Below, one piece after another: positions 52,492 through 63,491 of a DNA stretch of 64,000 nt. A model generated the notes under the pieces. It was not told where the DNA came from and searched no databases. It worked only from the letters and a program-made list of their open reading frames with translations. A program made the translations under genes and the position numbers. Every line of letters starts with the position of its first letter. The first letter of the stretch is position 1. This stretch comes from Gordionus sp. m RMFG-2023 (lineage: Eukaryota; Nematomorpha; Gordioida; Chordodea; Parachordodidae): positions 5,071,475-5,135,474 of the forward strand of contig NC_088775.1 in NCBI RefSeq assembly GCF_954871325.1. The letters run 5' to 3'.

Positions 52492-54971
52492 CTACAACAA
52501 ATCCTGCCTTTTTAAATCTTCGTAAGTTTTGCGATTCACAACATTTCCTTCCGTATCCTCAAACTCTTCCTATAAATGAGTTAAATATTCAATGATTAAA
52601 AATAATTTATTCAAGGTTTATAGATGTTTAGCGTCAATGTGTTATTTATTTAACTTTAAATAATTGTGTGAGCCCGTTTTTTTGAAAATTAAAAATTCTG
52701 ATTTTACTGGAAATGTATGCAGTCATGTTTGGAATACCTACCCAATGAATTTCAGACAATTTTTCCCACGAACTTTTAAACTTAATTTAATTTATATTAA
52801 ACTTTTCCATATATTTTTTTTATATAAATTATATATGACACAAAAGATATCGATAAAATTATCTACAATTAATAAGATAGGGATTCTAAACATGCTGGAA
52901 TACATTTCCAGTAAAATCAAAAAAAAACGCGCTTAAAAATGATAAGTTAAAAAAAAGGTAACACATTAACGCTAACATATATATTTATCCAAAAAATAAA
53001 ATAATTATTTTAAAAAAATTGAAATCTCTAGGTATCATAATATACATATTGGAAAAAAATGGTAATAATACCTCCAATTCAGGCTTCCACCTTTCAACGA
53101 CTTTCTGATTCTTTATTTTCTCCCAAACTATAAACGCATATATTATTAAAGAAAATATTAATAATTTATTAATGTTTATTTAAACTATTAAAGCAAAATA
53201 TAGTAATAAAAGGTAGGCTAAAATCTTACAAGGAAATAATATTTTAACCCCCCCCCCTTTTCTCCCAAAATGATGATAAATTAGTTTTTCAAAAAACAAT
53301 AATATTTGATTTCTTGAAAAAAAAATATTTATGGCAAAAAAGTTTAACTAAAGTAATATGTCAAAGAAAAGAAGGAATATCTTCTCAATGACTATTCGAA
53401 AAGATAACAGATGGCAACCCTACCCAAAATTTATAAAATACTCCTAAAATTTCTGCCATTTATAAGTTTTAAAAGCCTAACGACTATAAATATTATTAGG
53501 AAATTGCAACCGACTAAAAAAAAGTGATGTCTTGGAATATTGTATACTTTCAGTGTATCAAAGATTGATTAGGTATTCATATGATAAATATACTGGAAAT
53601 CCCAATTCTAACCAACAGTTCGTTACAACTATGGATTTATTAAAGTATTGAGTTACTTTTTTGTAAATAAACTAATGTTTACAGCACCAAAATAATCGAT
53701 ATTTACTTTTAATAAAATCCTGTCAAAAAATTTTACAAATAAAGGTGGAAAAATTATCACAAATAAAAAAGAAATTGTCCAATTACGAGTTATGGCGTCT
53801 TCAATAAGCGTTACGTTTGCGAAGTGGGCTGTATTGGGGATACCTAAGCATCTCATACCATGTGCGTGCCGCCATTCCTAGTTGATTTTAAAAAAAATTT
53901 TATTATATAGATATTGATATTAAAATAAATGGTATTTGTGGGGGAAAAAAATGAAAGTTAATGATTTTACTGAAAAATGCCTCTGGAAAGCTTTTGGACC
54001 TCTGTAAACTTGGTTACCGCATATTTCGCAGTTGTAATTTATGTTCAACCCGTGTAATTTATACAACCAATAAGGGATAGGCTATTGATAAATATAAAAG
54101 GTATAAGTGTAAAAAAAATATAAGTAAATAAATAATAATAATAAACATGTAGTTCGCAATGTTATAATAAGCATGATAATGATTTGGGTCAGCACAAACT
54201 GATATTAAGATGCATAACTAACTCTTTATAGAAATAAGTTTATTATTAAATAGAGGTTGACATTGGTATTCTAATTAAGATGTATAAAATTAAATTCATA
54301 TATATCAAACTGGACACACAGGTTATATTAATATTTTATATCTAATATATCATAATTTAAAATTTAAGAAAGTGGGTTATAATATAGTGTTGTTAAACGG
54401 CTCGATTTGCATTTTAAATATGGCTAACTCAATATTCTATTCAGAAAAATATTACGGAAACCTGAAGATTTTGCTTATAGATGCATCTATCAGCGAAATC
54501 TCGTGGCAATATTTTTTCTGCCTAAAATATTGAGTTAGCCATTTTTAAAAATCGGCTCAAAACGAGATGTTTAACAACACTAGTTATGTCTTATGTAATG
54601 ACTCAAATATTTAAATGATATGTCACATCTTCTTAATTTGCAAAAAAAAGAATTTTTAAATAAATTGATTTGAAAAAAAAATTTATTTTTTATAAATTAT
54701 ATTTTGTTCGATATAAGATCCCAACCTGCTGTCAAATTTGATATAATACAAAACGAGTTATAGGTATATTAATAACCTTGCCGTCCCAATCTAAGGGCAA
54801 ATTCTTAGGGTTGTAGGGGGTTCCGTCGTCATCATCAGCCAGAAGGCCTTCCTCGTCGTGAATCTCTTCAAAATCGTCCGCTTCATCATCGTCGTCATAA
54901 AAACCGGCAGCTTCTCCGACTCCCGTGGCCTGTTTGCGTTGGACGTTCTCTTTGCTATCGGCTTTTTGTTC
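52492..54971 (-). CDS. SF3A3: Splicing factor 3A subunit 3 (SF3a60), C-terminal third, five exons
   Basis: SF3A3 is part of the SF3a complex that joins U2 snRNP to the branch site in the nucleus. Exons: 54971-54777, 54081-53971, 53877-53787, 53127-53072, 52569-52492; 531 nt, 176 residues plus stop, phases agree. Recognisable runs: [42 protein letters not shown] then [47 protein letters not shown], and [14 protein letters not shown] at the stop. The matrin-type zinc finger (CEICG ... HF ... HAH) is split by the intron after RHFS and complete. The linker before YNPKNLP is acidic ([11 protein letters not shown]). The human protein has 501 residues, so about 320 N-terminal residues should lie upstream, at higher coordinates; I could not find them before the satellite. 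Introns hold MITE copies at 52627-52975 and 54386-54582. Confidence 0.93.
52627..52975. mobile_element. MITE family C with long inverted ends (SF3A3 intron)
   Basis: About 349 bp. TTAGCGTCAATGTGTTATTT at the left mirrors TAACACATTAACGCTAA at the right, and matching continues inward through the GATTTTACTGGAAATGTAT and CATGTTTGGAAT words (inverted at 52890-52920), about 130 bp per arm. A second, one-ended copy is at 25193-25420. Confidence 0.8.
54386..54582. mobile_element. MITE family A copy (SF3A3 intron)
   Basis: TA-GTGTTGTTAAACGGCTCG to GATGTTTAACAACAC-TA, with AAATATTGAGTTAGCC on the right arm. About 200 bp. Confidence 0.85.
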
Positions 54972-55446
54972 CTTATAGACCAAAAAAAATAAATACATTT
55001 AATTTTTATTTTAAAAAGGAGCGAAATAAAAGAGTTGTATAGTGCTATACTGCGACAGGTCGAAAATCCTCAGAACGTCATTTAAAAACGGAGGTGTGAC
55101 CCCGACCCTCCTGAATCTTGGTATTTTGATTGTACCCGAACCCAGACGCTTTTAAAAAGTGGAAGGTTCAAGGGTTCTAAGTTTCAAAAAAAAATTTTCC
55201 TTTTTAAATTCATGAAAAATAAATTAAAATCTCTTTTTTTTTGAGAAATTATTTATTTTTATCACTTCATATTTTTTAAAATTTTCTGGTTTTTATACTT
55301 TTCATTTTAACAGTTAATATCTTATTTTCATTTTTAGAAAGTGACATGCGGAAATTTTGTAGTGTAGGTAATAATATTATCTTATAAATGATCTAATATA
55401 TAATCTCCATAATTAAAACATGATCGTTTACGTATCATCTATATGT
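54972..55446. other. Spacer upstream of SF3A3 exon, possible MITE
   Basis: Should lie in an SF3A3 intron. GC-rich patch at 55040-55180 with GGTGTGACCCCGACCCTCC and GTACCCGAACCCAGACGC words like the ends of the CCCGACCC elements, but no paired end was found. Confidence 0.4.
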
Positions 55447-55454
55447 ATCAAAAT

Positions 55455-55820
55455 TAGGGCTGTGCCAAAATTAAATATCGAATAGGCGCCGATATTTAGC
55501 GTTTTCCAAAAATATCGGATCGGACACTTGTAAAAACCGATTTGATCTTTTTTGTTATTTTATGTTATGCATATTTATTTTATATTATTATAATAATATT
55601 TTATTTATAATATAATTTTTTTTAATTATAGTCTTAATTGTAGACATAAAAAAATTAAATACATAATTCGATATTTTGCATAAAAAATCTTGGTTTCTTA
55701 ATTAAATTTGGTTCAAAGGGGGGTGGTGAAAAATCGGTATAAATATTGGATCGGTTTTGTACCAATATCGGAAAATATAGGATCGGATAGGTGGAAAATA
55801 TGTGAATCGGCACAGCCCTA
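55455..55820. mobile_element. hAT MITE with perfect 8-bp target duplication
   Basis: 366 bp. TAGGGCTGTGCC at the left, GGCACAGCCCTA at the right (exact 12-bp inverted repeat). atcaaaat occurs at 55447-55454 and again at 55821-55828. Subterminal GATATT/AATATCGGATCGG words repeat on both arms. Confidence 0.95.
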
Positions 55821-55861
55821 ATCAAAATTTAAGGAGACTATATAGCACAATTTTAATTTTT

Positions 55862-55934
55862 TGCCATCTACCAGTATTGAACCTGGAGACCTCTATTTCA
55901 AAAAGTACACCCTTTGGGTATGAGCTACTTGGCA
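55862..55934 (-). pseudogene. tRNA-like relic, 73 nt
   Basis: Minus strand starts TGCCAAGTAGCTCA (A-box-like) and ends CCAGGTTCAATACTGG (B box and T-arm) then TAGATGGCA. TGCCA pairs with TGGCA for five base pairs and CCAG with CTGG in the T-arm, but the rest of the acceptor stem and the D-arm do not pair well. Length is that of a tRNA. A worn tRNA gene or the head of a tRNA-derived SINE; no SINE body is evident. Confidence 0.5.
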
Positions 55935-56699
55935 TATTAAAATTATTCATAAAAATTTTATATTATATTTTGCTTTTCTCGCATTTTATTAACATTATTT
56001 TAAAAGCTTAAAAACTGGATTTATAAATGTCAGGAACAATAAGATCAAACCGTTCATCCAGATGTATCTAAAAAAATGATAAAATTAAAGGTATATTTAA
56101 AAAAGGTAGAAAGTTAATTGTTGTATAATAAATGGTATGTATAGGTGGAGTAGATTTCCAGGATATGCTGATGAGAGGTTATATAGAATAGATATAAAAT
56201 GGAAAACGACACTGTATTGAGAATGAGAATAATTTCCATTTACTAGATTCATGTATTGTGAATGCCTCGCTCATGCTACATTAGTGAGTAATCTTTAAGT
56301 CATAGATATCGAGAAGGTTGATGCTAGAGGGAAAGTAATAGTAGAATAGTAGAAAAACCTTCCAACGCAATCATAAGAAAGAGAAAAGTTATTAATATAG
56401 CACCAATATCTGCAGCACAGAATGTATGCCCAAGTAGTACATTTCCCATTGCCAGCAACAAAGGAAAGATGCAAATTTTGCGTGAAATATCAGAGTTACG
56501 TGTGCAATAAATATAAAGCTTATTTATATTATGAAAATATTAAAAGTAATTTGATTACGTTTTTATCTTCTCTCTTTTCATTAGAAATATATATATTTTA
56601 TTTGCCCATTGATAACAATCGGAATCATAGCGTATTTTTTTTTCATATAAGTATATGTATTTAAAAAAAAATGAAAATGTGTTATTTATGTTTATGTAT
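55935..56699. other. AT-rich spacer, nothing recognised
   Basis: No exon of SF3A3 recognised here, though its upstream exons would lie in this direction. Confidence 0.4.
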
Positions 56700-56800
56700 T
56701 AGCGTTGTTAAACGGCTTGATTTGAGCCGAATTTTAAAAACGGCTAACTCAATGTAAAATATTATGCAAACCTCAAGATTTTGCTCATAGCTGACACTAG
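56700..56800. mobile_element. MITE family A, left half
   Basis: GCGTTGTTAAACGGCTTGAT, AACGGCTAACTCAATG and CCTCAAGATTTTGCTCATAG; stops where the minisatellite element begins. Confidence 0.7.
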
Positions 56801-56808
56801 TGTTGTTA

Positions 56809-57160
56809 ATCGGCTTAGCCGAGTCGGCTCGAACAGAGCTGACCCAAATTTTGGGTCGTTTTTTCGACTCCGACTCAAGCCGAAAAAAACGACCTCGACC
56901 GAAAATATGGGTCGTTTTTTTCGACTTCTACTCCAATTTTGGGTCGTTTTTTCGACTCCGACTCGAAGTTTGGGCCGTATTTTTCGACTCAAGTCAAAGT
57001 TTGGTTTGTTTTTGCGACTCAGACTCAAACATCGGGTCGCTTTTTACCACTTCAACCAAAGTTGTGGTGGTTTTATTCAATCCGACCCAAAATATGGGTC
57101 GTTTTTTTAAAAGACGACCTAAGGTTTGGGTTGCTTTTTTTCACCTGACCTGCCCTAATA
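56809..57160. repeat. Minisatellite, ~30 bp unit, GGGTCGTTTTTTCGACTC
   Basis: About nine to eleven diverged units of TTTGGGTCGTTTTTTCGACT then CCGACTCAA. It begins GTGTTGTTAATCGGCTTAGC, close to the MITE A terminus, so the array may have grown from a related element. Long open frames on both strands (up to 146 codons) are by-products. Confidence 0.8.
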
Positions 57161-57296
57161 TCTACATTTTTTGGTCCAAAAGGCTTCTAAGTGTTGACTC
57201 CAACTCCAATAAATATATAAATATAAATAATATTTATTAGATATTATTAATATAAATGGGCGGGAAAAGTTAATTAAAGCTTCTATAAATCTAATC

Positions 57297-59310
57297 AATG
57301 GAGAATGGCAATTGTCATCGTTATTTTTAAAAATTTTTTTGATATAAATTTGTAAAAATATATGTTGTAAATCTGTTAAATTATAATTTCAGTGAAGATG
57401 TACCATAGAAAAGTGACAATTGTCATAATCTTTATTTTTGAACTTTTTCGAATTTTTTTAAAGCAAATATGTAAAAATATATATTTTAAACATGTTAAAT
57501 TAAATTTTCAATGAAGATGACCCATAAAAAATGACAATTGTCATAATTGTTATTTTTGAACTTTTTCGAATTTTTTTAAAGCAAATTTGTAAAAATATAT
57601 GTTATAAACCTGTTAAATTAAAATTTCAGTGAAGATGTACCATAGAAAAGTGACAATTGTCATAATCTTTATTTTTGAACTTTTTCGAATTTTTTCAAAG
57701 CAAATAATGTAAAAATATATATTGTAAACATGTTAAATTAAATTTTCAATAAAGATGACCCATAGAAAAGTGACAATTGTCATAATCTTTATTTTTGAAC
57801 TTTTTCGAATTTTTTTAAAGCAAATATGTAAAAATATATATTGTAAACATGTTAAATTAAATTTTCAATGAAGATGACCCATAGAAAAATGACAATTGTC
57901 ATAATCTTTATGTTTGAAATTTTTCTTTAAAGCAAATATGTAAAAATATATAAACATTTTAAATTAAATTTTCAATGAAGATGACCCATAAAAAAATGAC
58001 AATTGTCATAATTGTTATTTTTGAACTTTTTCGAATTTTTTTAAAGCAAATTTGTAAAAATATATGTTGTAAATCTGTTAAATTATAATTTCAGTGAAGA
58101 TGTACCATAGAAAAGTGACAATTGTATAATCTTTATTTTTGAACTTTTTCGAATTTTTTTAAAGCAAATATGTAAAAATATATATTGTAAACATGTTAAA
58201 TTAAATTTTCAGTGAAGATGACCCATAGAAAAATGACAATTGTCATAATTGTTATTTTTGAACTTTTTCGATTTTTTTTAAAACAAATGTGTAAAAATAT
58301 ATGTTATAAACATGTTAAATTAAAATTTCAGTGAAGATGTACCATAGAAAAATGACAATTGTCATAATCGTTATTTTTGAACTTTTTCGAATTTTTTTAA
58401 AGCAAATGGGTAAAAATATATATTGTAAACATGTTAAATTAAATTTTCAATGAAGATGACCCATAGAAAAATGACAATTGTCATAATCTTTATGTTTGAA
58501 CTTTTTCTTTAAAGCAAATATGTAAAAATATATTGTAAACATGTTAAATTAAATTTTCAATGAAGATGACCCATAAAAAATGACAATTGTCATAATTGTT
58601 ATTTTTGAACTTTTTCGAATTTTTTTAAAGCAAATTTGTAAAAATATATGTTGTAAATCTGTTAAATTATAATTTCAGTGAAGATGTACCATAGAAAAGT
58701 GACAATTGTATAATCTTTATTTTTGAACTTTTTCGAATTTTTTTAAAGCAAATATGTAAAAATATATATTGTAAACATGTTAAATTAAATTTTCAGTGAA
58801 GATGACCCATAGAAAAATAACAATTGTCATAATTGTTATTTTTGAACTTTTTCGATTTTTTTTAAAACAAATGTGTAAAAATATATGTTATAAACCTGTT
58901 AAATTAAAATTTCAGTGAAGATGTGCCATAGAAAAATGTCAATTGTCATAATCGTTATTTTTGAACTTTTTCGAATTTTTTTAAAGCAAATGGGTAAAAA
59001 TATATGTTGTAAATATGTTAAATTAAAATTTCAATTAAGATATACCATAGAAAAATCACAATTGTCATAATCGTTATTTTTGAACTCTTTCGATTTTTTC
59101 AAAGCAAATATGTAAAAATATATATTGTAAACATGTTAAATTAAAATTTTAGTGAAGATGTACCATGGAAAAGTAATAATAGCCATTGTAATTTTTTTAA
59201 AATATTTTTAAGAAATAGGTTAAGATATAAATTGTAAATTATTTTATTATAATTTCAATGAATATGTGCCATAGAAAAGTGACAATAGTCATAAATATTT
59301 TTATACTCTA
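57297..59310. repeat. Satellite array, ~117 bp monomer with ~583 bp higher-order period
   Basis: About 17 monomers, each with GAAGATG(T/A)(A/C)CCATAGAAAA, then TGACAATTGTCA, a CTTTTTCGAATTTTTTTAAA block, GTAAAAATATAT and GTTAAATTAAA. Monomer variants recur in order about 583 bases apart: a short form (TTTATGTTTGAA ... CTTTAAAGC) at about 57901 and 58483, a TTGTATAATC form at 58121 and 58705, and an AAATGGGTAAAA form at 58404 and 58987. Thus two copies of a five-monomer unit. Confidence 0.92.
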
Positions 59311-59818
59311 TTAAATCCAAGATGAAAAATCTATATTTCATTATAGATGAACCCTAGAAAAAGATTCATGAAACAAACTATCTCATATAAATACTTCTTC
59401 AAAATCAGAAAACTGATATTATATAAATTTAGGGTTTCAAAGCGTGTTGTTATAAGGATTACCGTAATTTATAAAGTAAAGTAGCGTTCTATTAAACACT
59501 TTTACATTACCTCATAAAAAAATATTTATTAAAACATCAATAAAAATATTAATATGAATTTTTTTTTAGATTTATAATATAACGTCTATAGTATTTTTAT
59601 TTCAAAAAGAATTTTTTATCTAGCTATCCTGTTAGGTATAGTATTGTTTAGCGTTACCATTAGACTATTAAGTTGTTTATGGATTTAGTCTAATTAATAA
59701 ATTCTACTTGAAACTTGTGGGTGAACAAACATCCAGATAATAATTTTTAAAATAGATGATCAAATGAGATGTCAATATTAATATATTTTTTGTAATTTTT
59801 AATACAATTCTTAAACAT
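59311..59818. other. Spacer between satellite and inverted repeat
   Basis: AT-rich; no feature recognised. The left arm of the inverted repeat may extend into it, which the window end hides. Confidence 0.4.
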
Positions 59819-60374
59819 CTTATGGCCGGAGACTGTGCCAGAAAACCAATTATCACATAAACTTTTCTAGTTTTGTTTCATATTTTATTTTATAGATTAA
59901 CGATTGGACTACACATTAATGTTGTAATTTAAATATTTCTTCGTTGAAGCAACTAGTTTTGATAGAACCTATATTCTTCTTAATAAAACAAAGTGAATCC
60001 CAGTTATAATTTATTGTGTAATTTTTCTAAAGAGTTCAAAATTCAATTTTTTTTACAAACTAAAGTTAATATAAAAATTTTAGTTAAAGTCAATTATTAT
60101 TAAAACACGAATGTTCTCCAGTATTCATAAAAAAAACAGTTTGAAACAAGAACCCTTACTATGCTCAAAACATTTAAAATCTTTGATAGCTTTATAGTTT
60201 AAATATTTTTATTTAATTATATATGATATTTATTAATATACAAAAATTTATATTTTTCTATAAATATATACATATATAAATTATGTCCAGAATTGATTGT
60301 TCATTTTATTCGTATTCCAAGAATTTAAACACAAACATTGTTTAAACGTCTCTGAGGCCAAACGATTTCTTTTT

Positions 60375-61980
60375 TTAGTAAGTGTCCACCCCTCTCGAGA
60401 AAACGCGCTCGCTTGCAACAGATGTGCTCTGTTGCGATAGAAAATCTTTCGCCATTATGGAAAGGAAGGGAAAACGCATGGAATTACTTCTCCACCAATC
60501 CAATACTATAGTCGAGGCTGAGGCGACTGGATCAGCTAGGTATTCCGCGATCTCGTCAACCATCGGAATTAAGCAAGCTTTGCTAAAACATATAATAAAT
60601 TTTTTTTTAAATTAAATATATCTACTCTTTGAGAACATTTAAAAAAAGTTGTAGTATAATGAAAAAATATATACCTTCTGAGACTTTTTAAAATAGTCGT
60701 TGACATTATTTCGGGCACCTGATTAGAACGGTATTTACCATATAAAACAATCAACTTTTCGTAATAGCACACTTTATTCATCCAAATAGGTATAAAAGTT
60801 TTTTTGATCCGAGGATTAAAAAACTACATAGATAAATCTCAAAAGTATCCATAATATTAATATATTTTTGGCATTTAACCGACATAAGTCGAGCCGCTTC
60901 AACAATCGTATTATTATTGTTAGTATCAATATTTGATACCAACAATGCTTGTTGTATCCAGATATAAAAGATACATGCCTATTGTTGAAGAATTTGAACT
61001 TATTTCACACGTAATTTTATAAAAAGGGTGCAAAAATTCTTCAATATCCTTCAACAATTTTACCTCTTCAGTATTTATGAAAAAACTGTCATTGATACAT
61101 TGCTTGCCCAATTTTTTAATGGCTTCTATATTCTATAGAATTAAATATTTTATGCTATTAATACCTTATTGATTTTATTTAGCATGAGATATTTGGAATT
61201 CCATCGAGTTGATACATCTAATGGAATTTTGCATTTACAGTTTTCAACAAAATCCTGCATCAAAGAAGGACTTTTATGAATTTTTTTCACCAACAGCTCA
61301 ACTTTTTCCATATCTGTTGAGATAGGTGATAGTCCTTCTTGTACAATAATATTAATAATATGGGCAAGGCATCGTATAGTATTAAAATTAGATTTATATG
61401 TTTCCCAAATTAAAGGAATGATCAGTTTCGCTGCCGAAACTATATTTGATCCATTATCATGGGTAATGGAGGATACTTTATCAATTAGTTTATACTCCGC
61501 CAGTATTGTTATTATCAATTCTTTAACATCCTCACCCGTGTGAGGATGGGCAAATTCCACTATTGATAATAGGGAGTTGACTAAATCCCATTTATCGTTT
61601 ATATAATGGACCGTTATGGCGCAATAACTAATTGAATTATTACTGGTCCATATATCGGTCGTTATTGCCATCTTGTTTTTATAGTTGTCGAAGATATTTA
61701 ATATATTGCATTTTGCCTGGTTATATATTCTATTTAAGTATTTCACAGCAGTTTGTTTGCACCAGATTTTGGTGCTTTTGTTCAAATATGTAAAGATACT
61801 ATCATAGGTTCTAAAAGAAATATTGTCGTTGATGACAAATTTTAGTATTAATTTATTTAAATGAAAATTATTCTCCGTTGTAAGTTTTCGTGCCCCTATA
61901 ATGGAATCTGGCAAAGGTGGTGAATCATTAACTGCTTCAGGATCTTACAAGATGTTTGCGCAAATTGGCTAAAATATATT
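60375..61980 (-). mobile_element. hAT transposase gene, left copy, nearly full length but interrupted
   Basis: Minus strand. An exon start at about 61970 (TTTTAG before it) gives NLRKHL, the tail of a BED zinc finger. 61914-61150 codes 254 residues with MAITTDIWTSNNSISYCAIT, SITHDNGSNIVSAAKLIIPL and DVSTRWNSKYLML, the hAT RNase-H-like core. Then 61111-60926, 60781-60569 and 60563-60375 continue it, ending with IVLDWWRSNSMRFPFLS and STSVASERVFSRG, the dimerisation region. The first gap could be a ~32 nt intron (GTATTA to CTATAG). Beside the final motif a two-base difference from the right copy shifts the frame early. Confidence 0.88.
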
Positions 61981-62196
61981 ATATAAATTATTAAATCAAC
62001 CAAAAGAAATTTTATTCTAAACCCTACCCCCATTCGATTATTTTAAAAATTTCTATGTTGGAAGCTTAAAAATTTTTAAAAACCTGAGTGGAGCAAAACA
62101 AATCTAACCAACGATATAATATTTTTTTAAGGTATGTGGAATTTGATATTAAAACTAAAATCCTAAAAAATCCCCAATATTTTACATTTTTATAAA

Positions 62197-63491
62197 TATT
62201 GCGCCATAACGGTCCATTATATAAACGGTAAATGGGATTTAGTCAACTCCCTATTATCAATAGTGGAATTTGCCCATCCTCACACAGGTGAGGATGTTAA
62301 AGAATTGATAATAACAATACTGGCGGAGTATAAACTAATTGATAAAGTATCCTCCATTACCCATGATAATGGATCAAATATAGTTTTGGCAGCAAAACTG
62401 ATCATTCCTTTAATTTGGGAAACATATAAATCTAATTTTAATACTATACGATGCCTTGCCCATATTATTATTATTATTGTACAAGAAGGACTATCACCTA
62501 TCTCAACAGATATGGAAAAAGTTGAGCTGTTGGTGAAAAAAATTCATAAAAGTCCTTCTTTGATGCAGGATTTTGTTGAAAACTGTAAATGCAAAATTCC
62601 ATTAGATGTATCAACTCGATGGAATTCCAAATATCTCATGCTAAATAAAATCAATAAGGTATTAATAGCATAAAATATTTAATTCTATAGAATATAGAAG
62701 CCATTAAAAAATTGGGCAATGTATCAATGACAGTTTTTTCATAAATACTGAAGAGGTAAAATTGTTGAAGGATATTGAAGAATTTTTGCACCCTTTTTAT
62801 AAAATTACGTGTGAAATAAGTTCAAATTCTTCAACAATAGGCATGTATCTTTTATATCTGGATACAACAAGCATTGTTGGTATCAAATATTGATACTAAC
62901 AATAATAATACGTTGAAGCGGCTCGACTTATGTCGGTTAAATGCCAAAAATATATTAATATTATGGATACTTTTGAGATTTATCTATGTAGTTTTTTAAT
63001 CCTCGGATCAAAAAAACTTTTATACCTATTTGGATGAATAAAGTGTGCTATTACGAAAAGTTGATTGTTTTATATGGTAAATACCGTTCTAATCAGGTGC
63101 CCGAAATGATGTCAACGACTATTTTAAAAAGTCTCAGAAGGTATATATTTTTTCATTATACTACAACTTTTTTTAAATGTTCTCAAAGAGTAGATATATT
63201 TAATTTTAAAAAAAATTTATTATATGTTTTAGCAAAGCTTGCTTAATTCCGATGGTTGACGAGATCGCGGAATACCTAGCTGATCCAGTCGCCTCAGCCT
63301 CGACTATAGTATTGGATTGGTGGAGAAGTAATTCCATGCGTTTTCCCTACCTTTCCATAATGGCGAAGGATTTTCTATCGCAACAGAGCACATCTGTTGC
63401 AAGCGAGCGCGTTTTCTCGAGAGGGGTGGACACCATTACTAAAAAAGAAATCGTTTGGCCTCAGAGACGTTTAAACAATGTTTATGTCTAA
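62197..63491 (+). mobile_element. hAT transposase gene, right copy, truncated at its 5' end
   Basis: Plus strand. 62263-62673, 63034-63246 and 63252-63491 match the left copy with substitutions such as Ser to Leu in IV(S/L)AAK, Asn to Ile in II(N/I)II, and Phe to Tyr in MRFP(F/Y)LS. A 4-base deletion near 62722 breaks the middle block. The C-terminus is better kept than the left copy, running on through KKEIVWPQRRLNN. The N-terminal region including DIWTS is absent. Confidence 0.88.

Noticed and set aside
56762-57240. Four overlapping open frames of up to 146 codons
   Set aside because: The 30-bp minisatellite lacks stops in several frames; the proteins are just its unit in different phases.
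57297-59310. CRISPR-like regular repeats
   Set aside because: Repeats are contiguous with no unique spacers, and the genome is eukaryotic; it is a satellite.
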